A model generated the notes under the pieces. The model did not search any database. It saw nothing but the letters and a program-made list of their open reading frames with translations, and had not been told where the DNA came from. The position numbers and the translations under genes are program-made. A stretch of DNA of 64,000 bases from Yinghuangia aomiensis (GTDB lineage: Bacteria; Actinomycetota; Actinomycetes; Streptomycetales; Streptomycetaceae), in contig NZ_BAABHS010000016.1 in NCBI RefSeq assembly GCF_039542225.1, positions 62,001 through 126,000 on the forward strand, in the 5' to 3' direction. Positions 36,422 to 45,960 of this stretch are shown here, one piece after another (position 1 is the stretch's first letter; each line of letters begins with the position of its first letter).

Positions 36422-36422
36422 A

Positions 36423-36457
36423 GCGATACACTGTATTTTCACGGGACGGCGTATCGC
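36423..36457. promoter_or_regulatory. Operators between monooxygenase and TetR genes
   Basis: GCGATAC (36423-36429) and GTATCGC (36451-36457) arms, with an inner palindrome ATACACTGTAT (36426-36436), in the 53-bp divergent promoter region. Confidence 0.6.
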
Positions 36458-36474
36458 AACAGTACGGTGAGACC

Positions 36475-37197
36475 ATGACTGTCTGGGACCGCCCCGAGCC
36501 GCCGACCCGACCCGCGCCGCTCGACCGCGAACGCATCGTCGCCGCCGCCCTCGCGCTCGCCGACGAAGGCGGCCTCTCCGAAGTGTCGCTGCGCAAGGTC
36601 GCCGCCCGGCTCGACGCCGGCCCGATGCGCCTGTACGGCTACATCGCCACCAAGGAAGAACTGTTCGACCTCATGCTCGACGAGGTCTACGCCGAGATCC
36701 TCCCCGCCGACCCGCCCGGCGACTGGCGCGAAGCACTGCGGCTGCACGCCCACCGCACCCGGCAGGCCGCGCTGCGCCACGAATGGCTGGCCGACCTGCT
36801 CGGCGGCCGTCCGGCACTGGGCCCCAACGGACTTGCCGTAGCCGAGTCCACGCTGTCCGCGCTCGACGGACTCACCGACGTCGACACCGCGATGCGAGCG
36901 GTGGAGACGGTGAGCGCGTACTTCACCGGCGCGATCCGGCGCGAGATCGCGAACCTGCGCGCCGAACGGGAAACGGGCCTGTCCACGCACGAGTGGCAGC
37001 GCGCGTCCGGACCGCGCCTGGCGAAGATGCTGGAGACGGGCCGCTTCCCGGCACTGTCGAAGTTGGTGTACGACGGCACGGACATCGAAGCCGACGAGTC
37101 GTTCGCGGTCGGCCTGGACTGGGTCCTCGACGCGGTAGCCGCCAAAATCGCGCCGGAAGCGAAGGAGACGAAGGAGACGGAGGAGCCGCGGCGGTGA
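36475..37197 (+). CDS. TetR family transcriptional regulator (TetR_C type)
   Basis: 240 aa; ATG 36475. HTH: SLRKVAARLDAGPMRLYGYI after REREIVAAALALADEGGL-type first helix. The C-terminal ligand domain is of the TetR_C (tetracycline-repressor-like) type, with ALRHEWLADLLGGRP and AVETVSAYFTGAIRRE. The tail is Lys/Glu-rich. Divergent monooxygenase is the likely target. Confidence 0.93.
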   Translation: MTVWDRPEPPTRPAPLDRERIVAAALALADEGGLSEVSLRKVAARLDAGPMRLYGYIATKEELFDLMLDEVYAEILPADPPGDWREALRLHAHRTRQAALRHEWLADLLGGRPALGPNGLAVAESTLSALDGLTDVDTAMRAVETVSAYFTGAIRREIANLRAERETGLSTHEWQRASGPRLAKMLETGRFPALSKLVYDGTDIEADESFAVGLDWVLDAVAAKIAPEAKETKETEEPRR

Positions 37198-37350
37198 CGC
37201 CCGATCGGTTCCGGCACCCCTGTCCGCCATCGACCAGGTGCGTCACTTGACCCACCGAACCGGGGTCGGATTACCCCCTCGTCCGGGTCCGGAGCGCTCC
37301 TGGAGCCGTGGACGACGCAGCGCACAGAACAGCACCGAACGAGGAGCCCC

Positions 37351-37560
37351 GGTGATGCGACCGGCGACATGCTCGTCGTCTTCACCCCGGGCCTGCACCG
37401 GTTCGACTACTACCGGCTGCTGGAGCGGGTCAACCGCGGCGAGGCCACCGTCCAGGACATCAAGGACAGCTCGCAAAGGACAGCTCGCAGACGTACGACA
37501 AACCACTACTTCGCCAGCCCGGTCTGGCGTCAGGCCTTCGCCGGGAGCCGAGCCTCGTAG
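37351..37560 (+). pseudogene. Cupin-domain protein, C-terminal remnant
   Basis: Reads DMLVVFTPGLHRFDYYRLL, then NRGEATVQDIKDSSQ, and ends TNHYFASPVWRQAF, the C-terminal end expected of actinomycete cupin proteins; the barrel itself is missing upstream. Inside, AAGGACAGCTCGCA is tandemly repeated (37462-37475, 37476-37489) and a single A is added shortly after (CGACAAACCAC). Together these shift and then restore the frame, replacing the expected TYDNH. Decaying gene fragment. Confidence 0.55.
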
Positions 37561-37584
37561 TCCCGGCCCCCGGCGCGCGGCGGT

Positions 37585-38049
37585 TCAGCTCGCGGAGGCC
37601 GGGACGGGGGCCGGGACCGGGTCGACGCCGAACACCCACGGTGCGAGCACGACCACCCAGCCGTCGGGGTCCGCGAAGCAGACGCAACCCCGTTCCGGCC
37701 AGTACGGGTTGGCGGCCTCGACGGGCTCGTGCCCATGCTCCCGCAGGCGCGCGGCGACGTCGGCGACGGCCTCCGCGCCGGCCAGGTACAGGACGAGCTG
37801 GTTCTCGGGGTGGGGTTCGGGGATGCGCGGCGGGTTGCCGTGCTGGGTGATCTCCAGGTGGACCGCTGCGCCGGGCAGCCCGATCAGGACGCCGTCGTAT
37901 CCGGCGTGCCCGTCGTCGCCCCGCCACCGGCCCAGCACCGGGAGGCCGAGCGCGTCTTCGTAGAAGGCGACGACGGCGTCGTAGCGGGCGGTGGGCCGGG
38001 CGAAGCGGACCGCACCGACAGGCAGGTGCGAAGGCCATGCGGAAGTCAT
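37585..38049 (-). CDS. VOC family protein (glyoxalase-like)
   Basis: 154 aa; ATG 38049. Two VOC modules: VRFARPTARYDAVVAFYEDA at the start, VHLEITQHGN in the middle, and VADVAARLREHGHEPVEA then FADPDGWVVVLAP at the end. Glyoxalase/dioxygenase superfamily with unknown ligand. A 73-bp stretch of its coding sequence recurs at 39250-39322 in the decayed region downstream. Confidence 0.9.
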   Translation of the reverse strand: MTSAWPSHLPVGAVRFARPTARYDAVVAFYEDALGLPVLGRWRGDDGHAGYDGVLIGLPGAAVHLEITQHGNPPRIPEPHPENQLVLYLAGAEAVADVAARLREHGHEPVEAANPYWPERGCVCFADPDGWVVVLAPWVFGVDPVPAPVPASAS

Positions 38050-38474
38050 GGCGATCAACCTACAAGTCGATCATTGGCATGCACCCCCGAAGGCTGGCGG
38101 ACACCGACCGGCGCGACCCGGATGAGCCCGCGTCCGGTTCCTCCGCGGACCGTACGGCCGTCGTCATGCGGTCGGTTCGACGCATCGCTCATGACGCAGG
38201 CGTGCGAGGCGGTGGGCTGCTTGCAGCAGCTCGCGTGTGGAGGCTTCGGCCCCGGAGCCCTAGCTCGGACACCAGGGGAAAAGTAACCCGTGGGTAGGTT
38301 TCCGGCATCCGCCGTGTCCGCCGTTTCCGGGTGGGGGCTGGTTCGTTGGGCTGGTCGGGTGATGTCCCGGGGTTCGACGGCAAGGGACTGGCATGATGGC
38401 CAGCCGCCTCCACCTCCCACACCCCGTCACCGTCCCGGGCCCGCGCCGCGCGAGCGACCCCGCGGACCTCGGGC
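38050..38474. other. Gene-poor region, start of decayed segment
   Basis: 425 bp upstream of the VOC gene with no recognisable gene in any frame and weaker third-position bias than neighbours. It marks the start of a roughly 5-kb segment of remnants (to about 42.9 kb). Confidence 0.45.
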
Positions 38475-39011
38475 ATGCTCCGCGTCGCGCAGTACTTTCG
38501 GCGCTCCAACATCCAGTCCGTGACCGCATGCGACTTCAGCGAGCACCCCCGGCTGTCGCACAATCCGAACCGGACCGCCACCACCACACCTGACGGACAC
38601 GTCATTCGCGCACGGGCCGGACACTCCTCCGACGAACATGTCCGGCAGGAGATCTCCGACCACTACGGCAGCTATCCGCTGAGCGGAAAGCGGGAGCTGG
38701 GAGCAGTGCTCGTCACCGACACGATCTGGAACCCCGCCGAACCGCACCGGATCAGCGGCATCGTCACCGGCGAACAGCTCTTCGCCAACGGATCACAACT
38801 CACTCCCGACGCGCTACGGCCCACCCCCCTGGCAGCACCCCGACCGACCGCCGCTGCTGGGACACCGCATCAAGAGGCCGCCGTGCTGTCCGGCGGTGCG
38901 GGGAGCGCGCAAAACGGCGGGCTCGTACAGCCTGGCGCTGCCGTGCACATCACCGCAGGTCAGACGCCGACGACGGACGTACGCCGTAACGGTCCCGCCC
39001 TCGGCGCGTAA
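38475..39011 (+). CDS. Doubtful hypothetical ORF
   Basis: 178-aa frame, ATG 38475. The middle (VRQEISDHYGSYPLSGKREL, then GAVLVTDTIWNPAEPHRISG) reads like protein, while the ends are low-complexity. No family recognised. May be the remains of a larger gene. Confidence 0.3.
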   Translation: MLRVAQYFRRSNIQSVTACDFSEHPRLSHNPNRTATTTPDGHVIRARAGHSSDEHVRQEISDHYGSYPLSGKRELGAVLVTDTIWNPAEPHRISGIVTGEQLFANGSQLTPDALRPTPLAAPRPTAAAGTPHQEAAVLSGGAGSAQNGGLVQPGAAVHITAGQTPTTDVRRNGPALGA

Positions 39012-39249
39012 ACATGCCGCGTAAACATGCGGAGCGTGCGGGGGCCGACGCAGAATCCCCAGGATTGAACGCTGACAGTGGCCGCGCACCGCGTGCGGTC
39101 GGGAGTGGGGTGCGCTCGTGGGCGCGTGTCTACGCCGAGTCGGCGTCGCCGGGCTGTGTGTCCAAGGTTCGTAGCGTGCTACTCCCCGGTTCGCTGCGTG
39201 GCTGTGGCCGCGCGGCGTCAGCACCCCTCTGCAAGCGCCCGCGTCCCAA

Positions 39250-39322
39250 GTGGACCGGTGCACCGGGCAACCCGATCAGGACGCCGTCGTACCCGGCGTG
39301 CCCGTCGTCGCCCCGCCACCGG
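39250..39322 (-). pseudogene. Partial copy of the VOC gene
   Basis: 73 bp matching 37858-37930 with about four mismatches; the minus strand reads RRWRGDDGHAGYDGVLIGLP. The similarity stops sharply at both ends. The rest of 39012-39635 holds nothing recognisable. Confidence 0.7.
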
Positions 39323-39635
39323 CGGAGGAATGCCCGAACACCCATCCCAGGCGCCGCCGTTCTGCTACGAGACCCCGGTTCCGACGCGAGACCGGTTCAG
39401 GTAGCCGGTCCGAGCCAGGTCGCGGGGCGGGTGTGGTCGGGGTTGAACCCGCGGTGCTGCTCGGGGGCGGTTCTGCGGGCGCGCCGGTATCGGTGAGGGG
39501 AGGTCGAGCCAGTGGCGGCCGGCGCGGGTCGGACGATTTCCCGGGGCGGTGTGAACGTGCCGACGATGTGCACGGCGCCTGCGGCAGCTGCGAGGCAGAG
39601 CCGAATGCGAGGCAGAGCCATTCGAGACCTTGTCA

Positions 39636-40937
39636 TCACATGCGGGACAAGCGGAGCCCGAGGGTCGGCGCGCGCTGATAGCGCTGGGCCGGCGGCGGTG
39701 CGGGGCGGCGATCAGGCGTGACGGCCAGGGTGGTGCGGGTCCCCAAGGCCGGCCCGAATCCGTAAGCGACGGCGAGCGAGCTCTTCTTCCCGGACCCGCA
39801 TATCTCCGCCGCGGTTCGCAACGTATCTGCGACGAATTTTTCATCCACACGGGGCGCGCCCCAGAACCCGGAAACCGAGTTCACCCGGAATGCAAGCCAC
39901 GGGGCCTGTTTGGCCACGACGAGCCCGAGAGACGAACGTCCCGCATTCCTTTCCACGGCTTCGACCGTGTTTTGGAATCTCTGGATGGCTGTCTGAATGG
40001 CGTTGGCCTGCACCCATGCCTGAACATCCCGGCGGAAGTTCGTTTGCAGGTGGCGAGGGGCCGCTTGCTCATGAACTGCGATGATTTCGGACGTTTTGGA
40101 CTCACTGAGGTCGTCGCCTCCGACGATCACCGTCGCCACCGCGCGGCATGGGGGCATCGGGCCGACGGATTCGAGATCAAAGAAGAACGGCTCCCAGTCC
40201 CGACCGTTCTTGACACCTAAATTTTGGGAATGCAAGTCCGCGTGAGCGAGGGCCAGCGGAGTTTCGGCCATGTTTTCCAGGGCGGATTCGACATACCGTT
40301 CCGGGTGTTCGGGGTAGCCGAACCTGCCGGCCATGTAGTCGACGCACTCAGGATTGATCTCTCTGATCATCTGAAATCGAGCGGCGACGTCACGAGCCAC
40401 GAGATCGTTGTATTCCGCGTGCGTCGCCGGCATGTGGGCAGGAGGGTTCGAGTCGGGTGGGCCGAACTTCTCCAACATTGTGCCAAGCGCAGACGGGAGG
40501 CGTGCGTCCGCCGGTGTGACGACGGGTATTTCCTGTATTCGCCTCCAAAGGTGCGCGACTCGCTCAAAGTATCGGCGCGGGATTCTGTCGTAGTTTTGCC
40601 TTCTCGTTCCGGGGTCCGTCGCGAAGCGGGACAGCTGCTGCACCTGCTCCCACTTCTGGATCATGAAGCGGCCGTGCGGGTCTGTGTACAAGAGGCTGGG
40701 GACGTCACCTCGGAGGTTTTCCAGGAGATGATGGATCACGCTTTCGGAGTACGGTGACTGGGTCATGGGAACCCAATCGTTATTTTTGGCGATGCGGATG
40801 CAAAGGCCGTTGATGGGAACATTGCTGTTGTTTGCGCCGGATTTGGATCTACGAGAACCCATAGATGTTCTCACCAACGCTTGCCGATACAGTCTCTCGG
40901 CATCCCGGGGGTCGATCGTTTCCGCGTCCGCAGCCAT
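39636..40937 (-). CDS. APH/choline-kinase-like phosphotransferase
   Basis: 433 aa; ATG 40937. The kinase-like catalytic loop is LAHADLHSQNLGV (about 225-237), followed by the metal-binding Asp in FFFDLESVG (about 252). The N-terminal lobe includes FMIQKWEQVQQL. This is the aminoglycoside phosphotransferase/choline kinase superfamily. G+C is visibly lower than in neighbouring genes and it sits among recombinase remnants, suggesting horizontal acquisition. The last 60 residues are basic and may be a read-through tail. The substrate (antibiotic, sugar or other) is unknown. Confidence 0.75.
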   Translation of the reverse strand: MAADAETIDPRDAERLYRQALVRTSMGSRRSKSGANNSNVPINGLCIRIAKNNDWVPMTQSPYSESVIHHLLENLRGDVPSLLYTDPHGRFMIQKWEQVQQLSRFATDPGTRRQNYDRIPRRYFERVAHLWRRIQEIPVVTPADARLPSALGTMLEKFGPPDSNPPAHMPATHAEYNDLVARDVAARFQMIREINPECVDYMAGRFGYPEHPERYVESALENMAETPLALAHADLHSQNLGVKNGRDWEPFFFDLESVGPMPPCRAVATVIVGGDDLSESKTSEIIAVHEQAAPRHLQTNFRRDVQAWVQANAIQTAIQRFQNTVEAVERNAGRSSLGLVVAKQAPWLAFRVNSVSGFWGAPRVDEKFVADTLRTAAEICGSGKKSSLAVAYGFGPALGTRTTLAVTPDRRPAPPPAQRYQRAPTLGLRLSRM

Positions 40938-41135
40938 GACCGACCACCCTATACAGCCGACCGCTTCCCAGGGCAGCGCAGATGCACGCGACCGAGGGGC
41001 GGCGCACCCCGTACATTGCTCAACCGACCCGGCGGTGTAGCCGCCGACGGAGAAGAAGCGGGCTCCGACGCCCTTGAATCTGCCCTACGGCCCGTGGGGG
41101 TGGTGGAGGTCTGAAATCGTGCCGCACCGCATTTG

Positions 41136-41290
41136 CGCCTCCCCACGCTCGGCCGCCCCGCCGCACTGGCCCCGGACCAAGCGGCCGACGTCGTCGACGC
41201 GTACGAGGCCGGCACCGCGGTCAAGGCGGTCGCCCGGCGGTACGACATCGCGCCCAGGACCATCCCCCGCCATCGACGTACCCGGCCTGC
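41136..41290 (+). pseudogene. Resolvase/recombinase HTH fragment
   Basis: The plus frame reads LGRPAALAPDQAADVVDAY, then EAGTAVKAVARRYDIAPRTI, matching the C-terminal HTH of serine recombinases and IS-type transposases. No catalytic domain lies upstream. Remnant of a mobile element. Confidence 0.55.
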
Positions 41291-41329
41291 TCGCCGAGAC
41301 CGGTTGGTGGGGTGTGGTGCTGAGGCGGG

Positions 41330-42340
41330 TTTGACTGAGGCTGGTTCGCAGGCGGGCGTATTCCTCCGCGCAGGTAGGGAGCTGACCTGTGGGGTGGGGA
41401 TGTGGCATTCGTGAAGTACGCCGGGCTTGTCAACAAGAGGGCTGTCGCCGTTCTGCAGCCGGGCGAGGCGGCCGTGTTTGCCGTGCTGGTCAAACCGCGT
41501 GCAGTCGTCAAGGGGCCGGTCGATGCCTTGGTAAACGAGTAGGTCGTTGTGCAGGTCAACTGTGTGGAGAGGCAGGGCGCGGACGTCCCTCGGGTGGGGG
41601 ACGTGGATGCCGGCGAGCGCCACCACCATCTGCAGGGCCGGTGTGCCAGCCCTTCGAGCTTGCGGCTGATCCACTGGGCGAGGCTGTCGGGGCGGTCGTC
41701 GTCGAGCAAGACCTCCAAGGTGTGGTGGACGGAGCGGCGGACGCCGAGGCGGTGCAAGGTGAGCACGGTGGATGCCTTGATGCGCTCCGAGGAGTCGTGG
41801 ACCGAAGCCAGCAGGTACAAGCTGTCGCGGACACACGAGCGGAGCCCGTCGCTCCAGCCGCGGGCGTCGGCGACATCGTCGGCACGGGACATCAGGTAGC
41901 GGGCGAACTCCGGTTCCCTCGGGTCGACTTCACCGAAGACGACCGGCCTTATGTCGCGTGGACTGTCGAACAGCCGAGGCTGCGTCCAACCTCGGTTTGT
42001 GATCCGGACCGGTGCGGTCATGGCCGGCGGAGCGCGGACGCGACGCCAGCCGTACACGGCGGACCATGTCGCTGAAGACAGTTGCTGTCCGGTGACCGCG
42101 GCGGTCCGAAGATCTGGTGGCCGCCAGGTGCGCGGGGGCATCCCTGCGCCTGGTGACAGCACAGCCGACACACCGAGCAGACGCTCACCGGGTGCCTGCG
42201 GATGTGCGAAGTTCAGACCCGGCACTCGCCCTGACGGCGCTCGGTGCCCCAGGTGAAGCACTCCCGGCAGCCGTCGGCGGCCTGCCACCGCGGGCGGCAG
42301 CGGTGGCAGTACTCGCCGCCGAAGTGCTCGGGGGAGCGTC
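41330..42340 (-). pseudogene. Integrase-like (site-specific recombinase-associated) gene, multiply frameshifted
   Basis: On the minus strand a zinc-finger-like start (EYCHRCRPRWQAADGCRECF, near 42320-42260) lies in one frame. FARYLMSRADDVADARGWSD and LASVHDSSERIKASTVLTL (41900-41750) lie in a second. VVALAGIHVPHPRDVRALPL and DLHNDLLVYQGIDRPL (41640-41480) lie in a third. Order and sequence fit the long actinomycete integrase-like proteins with an N-terminal zinc finger and a C-terminal catalytic-fold domain. Frame breaks near 42200 and 41645 and missing sections show it is dead. Confidence 0.55.
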
Positions 42341-42419
42341 GCGACGGGTTGGAAGCTCGGCGGCTGGGGGCCGTGGAGTTTCCGCGACCCCTCGCCGGAG
42401 ATCTGCGGCGTGTGCGAGG

Positions 42420-42620
42420 CCGTCATGCAGCCCTTACGTGGACAGCACCGAATGGGACGGCAACGACAGTTGGCGCCCGCTCGAAGACGCGGACGAACGC
42501 CAGGTGGACAGCCGCCCCGCGCACGTGCCGACGCTGGTCGACTTCGGCCGTGTCTGCGGGATGCAGATCTACAGCTGCCCCACGTCGCACGACCACCCGC
42601 ACAGCACCGTGGCGCAGTAG
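42420..42620 (+). pseudogene. C-terminal fragment of an unidentified protein
   Basis: The plus frame ending at 42620 reads YVDSTEWDGNDSWRPLEDAD, then SRPAHVPTLVDFGRVCGMQ and CPTSHDHPHSTVAQ. It is protein-like only over the last 60 residues; upstream the frame is nonsense. Not recognised. Confidence 0.35.
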
Positions 42621-42981
42621 CCGACGCGACGCCGGTCGCGTCACCGCGTGCGAGGCGGGACATCGCGGCGACGTTCAACCGGGCTCCACGCACCCTAATT
42701 ATCGAATTACCGTTAACAGCAAGACGTTAACGACCCGGAAAACCCCCAAATCAGGGCGAAGCACCCATCCAGCCCCGCTCCACTGGCGTGCAACATAATT
42801 CCCGCTATGTTGCGCGTTTCGTAACAGCACTCGCGGGCGGCTGATCTGCGTTACGTAAATAGGGGCTTCTCCAGGAACCGCTCAGCGCGCGACGCACCGA
42901 GCCGCGGGAGGCCGCGAAACGCTCTCGACGCGTCCCTCGCAAGCGCACGGCGCGACCGCAGCCACCCGCAGCACGCCCCCC
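42621..42981. other. AT-rich gap with dyads, probable edge of the decayed segment
   Basis: 361 bp without a gene, unusually AT-rich. It holds GCAACATA/TATGTTGC arms (42790-42797, 42806-42813), two GTTAAC hexamers near 42712 and 42727, and TTACGTAA near 42853. It lies between convergent genes, so promoters are not needed. It may be an old insertion boundary. Confidence 0.4.
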
Positions 42982-43860
42982 TCAGCGGCGCAGCAAGTCC
43001 CGGATCGCCGCCGCGATCTCGTCCGGGGCCTCCTCCGCCATGAAGTGGCCGGCCCGGGTCAGCCGGTGGTCGAGGTCCGGCGCCCACGCCTTCCACACGC
43101 CGTCGGCGTCGTAGCCCAGCTGCGCACCCCAGTCCTGCTGGAGGACCGTGACGGGCATGGCCAGCTGCGACCCGGCGTCCAGGTCCGCCTGGTCGTGCGC
43201 GATGTCGATGCCGGCCGAGGCCCGGTAGTCCGCGACGATCGACGGGACGGCCGCGGCGCTCGCGCGCAGGTACTCGGCGCGCACGTCCTCGGGCAGGGCG
43301 GCCGGGTCGCCGGCCCAGGCGTCCAGGAACGAGCCGAAGAACACCTCCGCACTGGCGGCGATCATCGCCTCGGGCACGCCGGGCGGCTGCGCCATGAGGA
43401 ACAGGTGGTAGCCGACCGCCGCCGAGACGCCGTGCAGGACGTTCCACATGTCGAGCGTCGGCACCACGTCGAGGATGCCCAGGTGCGTGACGGTCTCGGG
43501 ATGGTCCAGCCCGGCCCGGAACGCGACCAGGGCACCGCGGTCGTGGCCGACGAGCGCGAACCGCTCGTGCCCGAGCGCCGCCGCCAGCGCCACGACATCC
43601 GCGGCCATGGTCCGCTTCGCATAAACCTCGGGACCGGTGGCGGCCGGCTTGCCGCTCGCGCCGTAGCCGCGCAGGTCGGGGCAGATCACCGTGTGCTCGC
43701 CGGCGAGCCGCTCGGCGACGTGCCGCCACATCAGGTGGGTCTGGGGAAAGCCGTGCAGGAGAACGAGCGGGCTGCCGGTGCCGCCGACGGCGGCAGCCAG
43801 CTCCACACCGTCCGCACCGGGCACGCGGACGTGGTCGAAGCCGGGAAGAGCGAGCGTCAT
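42982..43860 (-). CDS. Alpha/beta hydrolase (haloacetate dehalogenase/epoxide hydrolase-like)
   Basis: 292 aa; ATG 43860. Oxyanion motif LLHGFPQTHLMWR (35-47), nucleophile elbow GHDRGA with Asp107, and the C-terminal catalytic His in RAGHFMAEE (about 273). An Asp nucleophile points to dehalogenases or epoxide hydrolases rather than esterases. The Arg next to the Asp is present, but the second carboxylate-binding Arg typical of fluoroacetate dehalogenases is Leu here, so that activity is doubtful. Divergent from the SARP-like regulator. Confidence 0.9.
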   Translation of the reverse strand: MTLALPGFDHVRVPGADGVELAAAVGGTGSPLVLLHGFPQTHLMWRHVAERLAGEHTVICPDLRGYGASGKPAATGPEVYAKRTMAADVVALAAALGHERFALVGHDRGALVAFRAGLDHPETVTHLGILDVVPTLDMWNVLHGVSAAVGYHLFLMAQPPGVPEAMIAASAEVFFGSFLDAWAGDPAALPEDVRAEYLRASAAAVPSIVADYRASAGIDIAHDQADLDAGSQLAMPVTVLQQDWGAQLGYDADGVWKAWAPDLDHRLTRAGHFMAEEAPDEIAAAIRDLLRR

Positions 43861-43974
43861 GTCGGACCGTCCTTGTCGGTCGGGAGTGGCTGACCGGACC
43901 AGCGTCCGCGACGGCGATCAGCAGCCGATCAGTACCGTGCGGCGCGACCCGGCCCCGGCACGGAGGATGGGGGC

Positions 43975-45912
43975 ATGCGAATCGACGTCCTCGGTGTGGT
44001 GCGGGCCCTGCGCGACGACGGCAGCACCGTCGACCTGGGCGGGCCCCGCCACCGCGAGGTACTCGCCCGGCTCGTCGCCGCCGACGGACGCACGGTCACC
44101 ACCGACACCCTCGTCGACGACCTGTGGGCCGACCCGCCCGCCCGCGCCGTGGGCGCGCTGCGGACGTTCGTCGCCGCGCTGCGCCGCGCCCTCGAACCCG
44201 ACCGGCCGCCCCGAACCCCGCCGCGTCTGATCGTCACCGACGGCCCCGGGTACGCGCTGCGCCTGCCGCGCGAGGACGTGGACGTCCACCGGTTCGAAGA
44301 CGCCCTGGCCCGCGCCCGCCGCAGCCCCGACGCGGTGGCAGGCCTCGCCGCGGCACTCGCGGCCTGGCGCGGACCCGCGTACGCGGACGTGACCGGTTCC
44401 GTGTGGGCGCAGCGTGAGCGGACCCGGCTCGAGGAGCTGCGGTTGGAGGCGGTGGAGCTGCGTGCGCGGATCCTCCTCGACGCGGGCGAAGGGGCCGACC
44501 TGGTTGCCGAGTTGGGTGCCCATGTCGCCGAGCACCCGTGGCGTGAGCCGGCCTGGGAGCTGCTGGCGCGCGCGTTGTACCGGGCGGGCCGCCGGGCCGA
44601 CGCGCTGGCCGCGCTGCGCCGCGCCCGCACGATGCTCGTCGACCAGCTCGGACTCGATCCCGGCGCGGGTCTTCGGCGGTTGGAGACGGACATCCTCAAC
44701 GGGTCCGTGCCGTCCGAAGGGACGGAGGCCGGGTGGGGAGGTCCGGGTGTCCGGCTCGGCCCGCGGACCACCGTGGATCTGGCCCGCACCCTCGCGCCGG
44801 CGGGCGGCGACGCGCTGGTCCGCTCGCGGCGCGACCGTCTCGCCGCGATCCGGGCGGCGCAGCGCACGGGAGACCTCTTTCTGACCGCGCGGATCATCGG
44901 CGCCTACGACGTGCCCGCGCTGTGGAGCCGGGCCGACGATCCCGAGCAATCCCGTGCCGTGGTCGCGGCCGCCGAGCGCACGCTTGCCGGGCTCGGCCCG
45001 GACGGCCCCGCGGACCTGCGCGCCCGCCTGCTGGCGACGGTCGCCGTCGAGAGCCGTACCGCCGACCTCGCGGAGAGCGAGCTCGCGCGGGCGCAGCAGG
45101 CGGCGCGTCAGGCCGAGGAGCTGGCGCGGGAGGTGGCCGATCCCGCGCTGCTGGCGTTCGCGCTCAACGGGGTGTTCCTCCAGTCCTTCACCCGTCCCGG
45201 TCTCGCCGCGGTACGGGACCGTACCGGCGTGGAGATCCTCGACCTGGCCGGCCGGCACGAGCTGCCGACCTTCGCCGTGCTCGGCCGGCTGATCCGGCTG
45301 CAGTCCGCGTCGGCGATGGGCGACCTCGACGCCGCGGCTGTGCACGCCGATGCCGTCGACCGGCTCGCCGCCGCCGCGGAGGCGCCGTTGGTCCCTGTCC
45401 TGACCGGGTGGTTCCGGGCCCGGGCCGCGGCCGCGCGCAGCACCGAGCCGGGCGGGCCGACCGCCGCCATCGCGGCAGCGCGCTACCGCGCCGCCGAGGA
45501 GGCACTTCAGGCAGCCGGGATGCCGGGGCTGCACCGCGGCCTGTTCCCGCTCGCGCTCCTGGGGCTTCGCCTGCTGCACGACCGGCCGGCGCCCACGGAT
45601 CCGTACCTCGACTGGGGCCCGTACCGGCCCTGGGCAACGCCTCTCCTTCTGCTTGCCCAGGACCGCGGGGAGGAAGCCCGGGCTGCGTTGGCCGCGGTGC
45701 CCGCGCCGCCGCGTGACCACATGCAGGACGCCCTGTGGTGTCTGACCGCCCGCGCAGCGGTACGCCTCGGCGAGCCCGGAATCGCCGCCGGGGCGGTGGC
45801 CGCCCTGCGTGACGCCCGCGCGGAACACGCCGGTGCGGGAAGCGGAATGCTCACCTTGGGCCCGGTGGCGCGGTACCTGGCGGAGGCGGAGGAGTGCGCC
45901 GCGTCGGGCTGA
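43975..45912 (+). CDS. SARP/AfsR-type BTAD transcriptional regulator
   Basis: 645 aa; ATG 43975. N-terminal OmpR-like winged helix (LGGPRHREVLARLVAADG, TTDTLVDDLWADPPARAVGA, about 20-95), then the bacterial transcriptional activation domain (about 96-245; FEDALARARRSPDAVAGL, AHVAEHPWREPAWELLARAL). The remaining 400 residues are helical, TPR-like repeats without an NB-ARC ATPase motif. SARP proteins activate secondary metabolism clusters, but no cluster is evident here; the divergent alpha/beta hydrolase is the nearest candidate target. Confidence 0.93.
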   Translation: MRIDVLGVVRALRDDGSTVDLGGPRHREVLARLVAADGRTVTTDTLVDDLWADPPARAVGALRTFVAALRRALEPDRPPRTPPRLIVTDGPGYALRLPREDVDVHRFEDALARARRSPDAVAGLAAALAAWRGPAYADVTGSVWAQRERTRLEELRLEAVELRARILLDAGEGADLVAELGAHVAEHPWREPAWELLARALYRAGRRADALAALRRARTMLVDQLGLDPGAGLRRLETDILNGSVPSEGTEAGWGGPGVRLGPRTTVDLARTLAPAGGDALVRSRRDRLAAIRAAQRTGDLFLTARIIGAYDVPALWSRADDPEQSRAVVAAAERTLAGLGPDGPADLRARLLATVAVESRTADLAESELARAQQAARQAEELAREVADPALLAFALNGVFLQSFTRPGLAAVRDRTGVEILDLAGRHELPTFAVLGRLIRLQSASAMGDLDAAAVHADAVDRLAAAAEAPLVPVLTGWFRARAAAARSTEPGGPTAAIAAARYRAAEEALQAAGMPGLHRGLFPLALLGLRLLHDRPAPTDPYLDWGPYRPWATPLLLLAQDRGEEARAALAAVPAPPRDHMQDALWCLTARAAVRLGEPGIAAGAVAALRDARAEHAGAGSGMLTLGPVARYLAEAEECAASG

Positions 45913-45960
45913 CGAGGGTGGAGTCGACGGTGGCCGCCGTTCCGGAACGGCGCGGGTCGG

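Noticed and set aside
43975..45912. Biosynthetic gene cluster regulator with local cluster
   Set aside because: No polyketide, peptide or other biosynthetic core genes surround the SARP-like gene.
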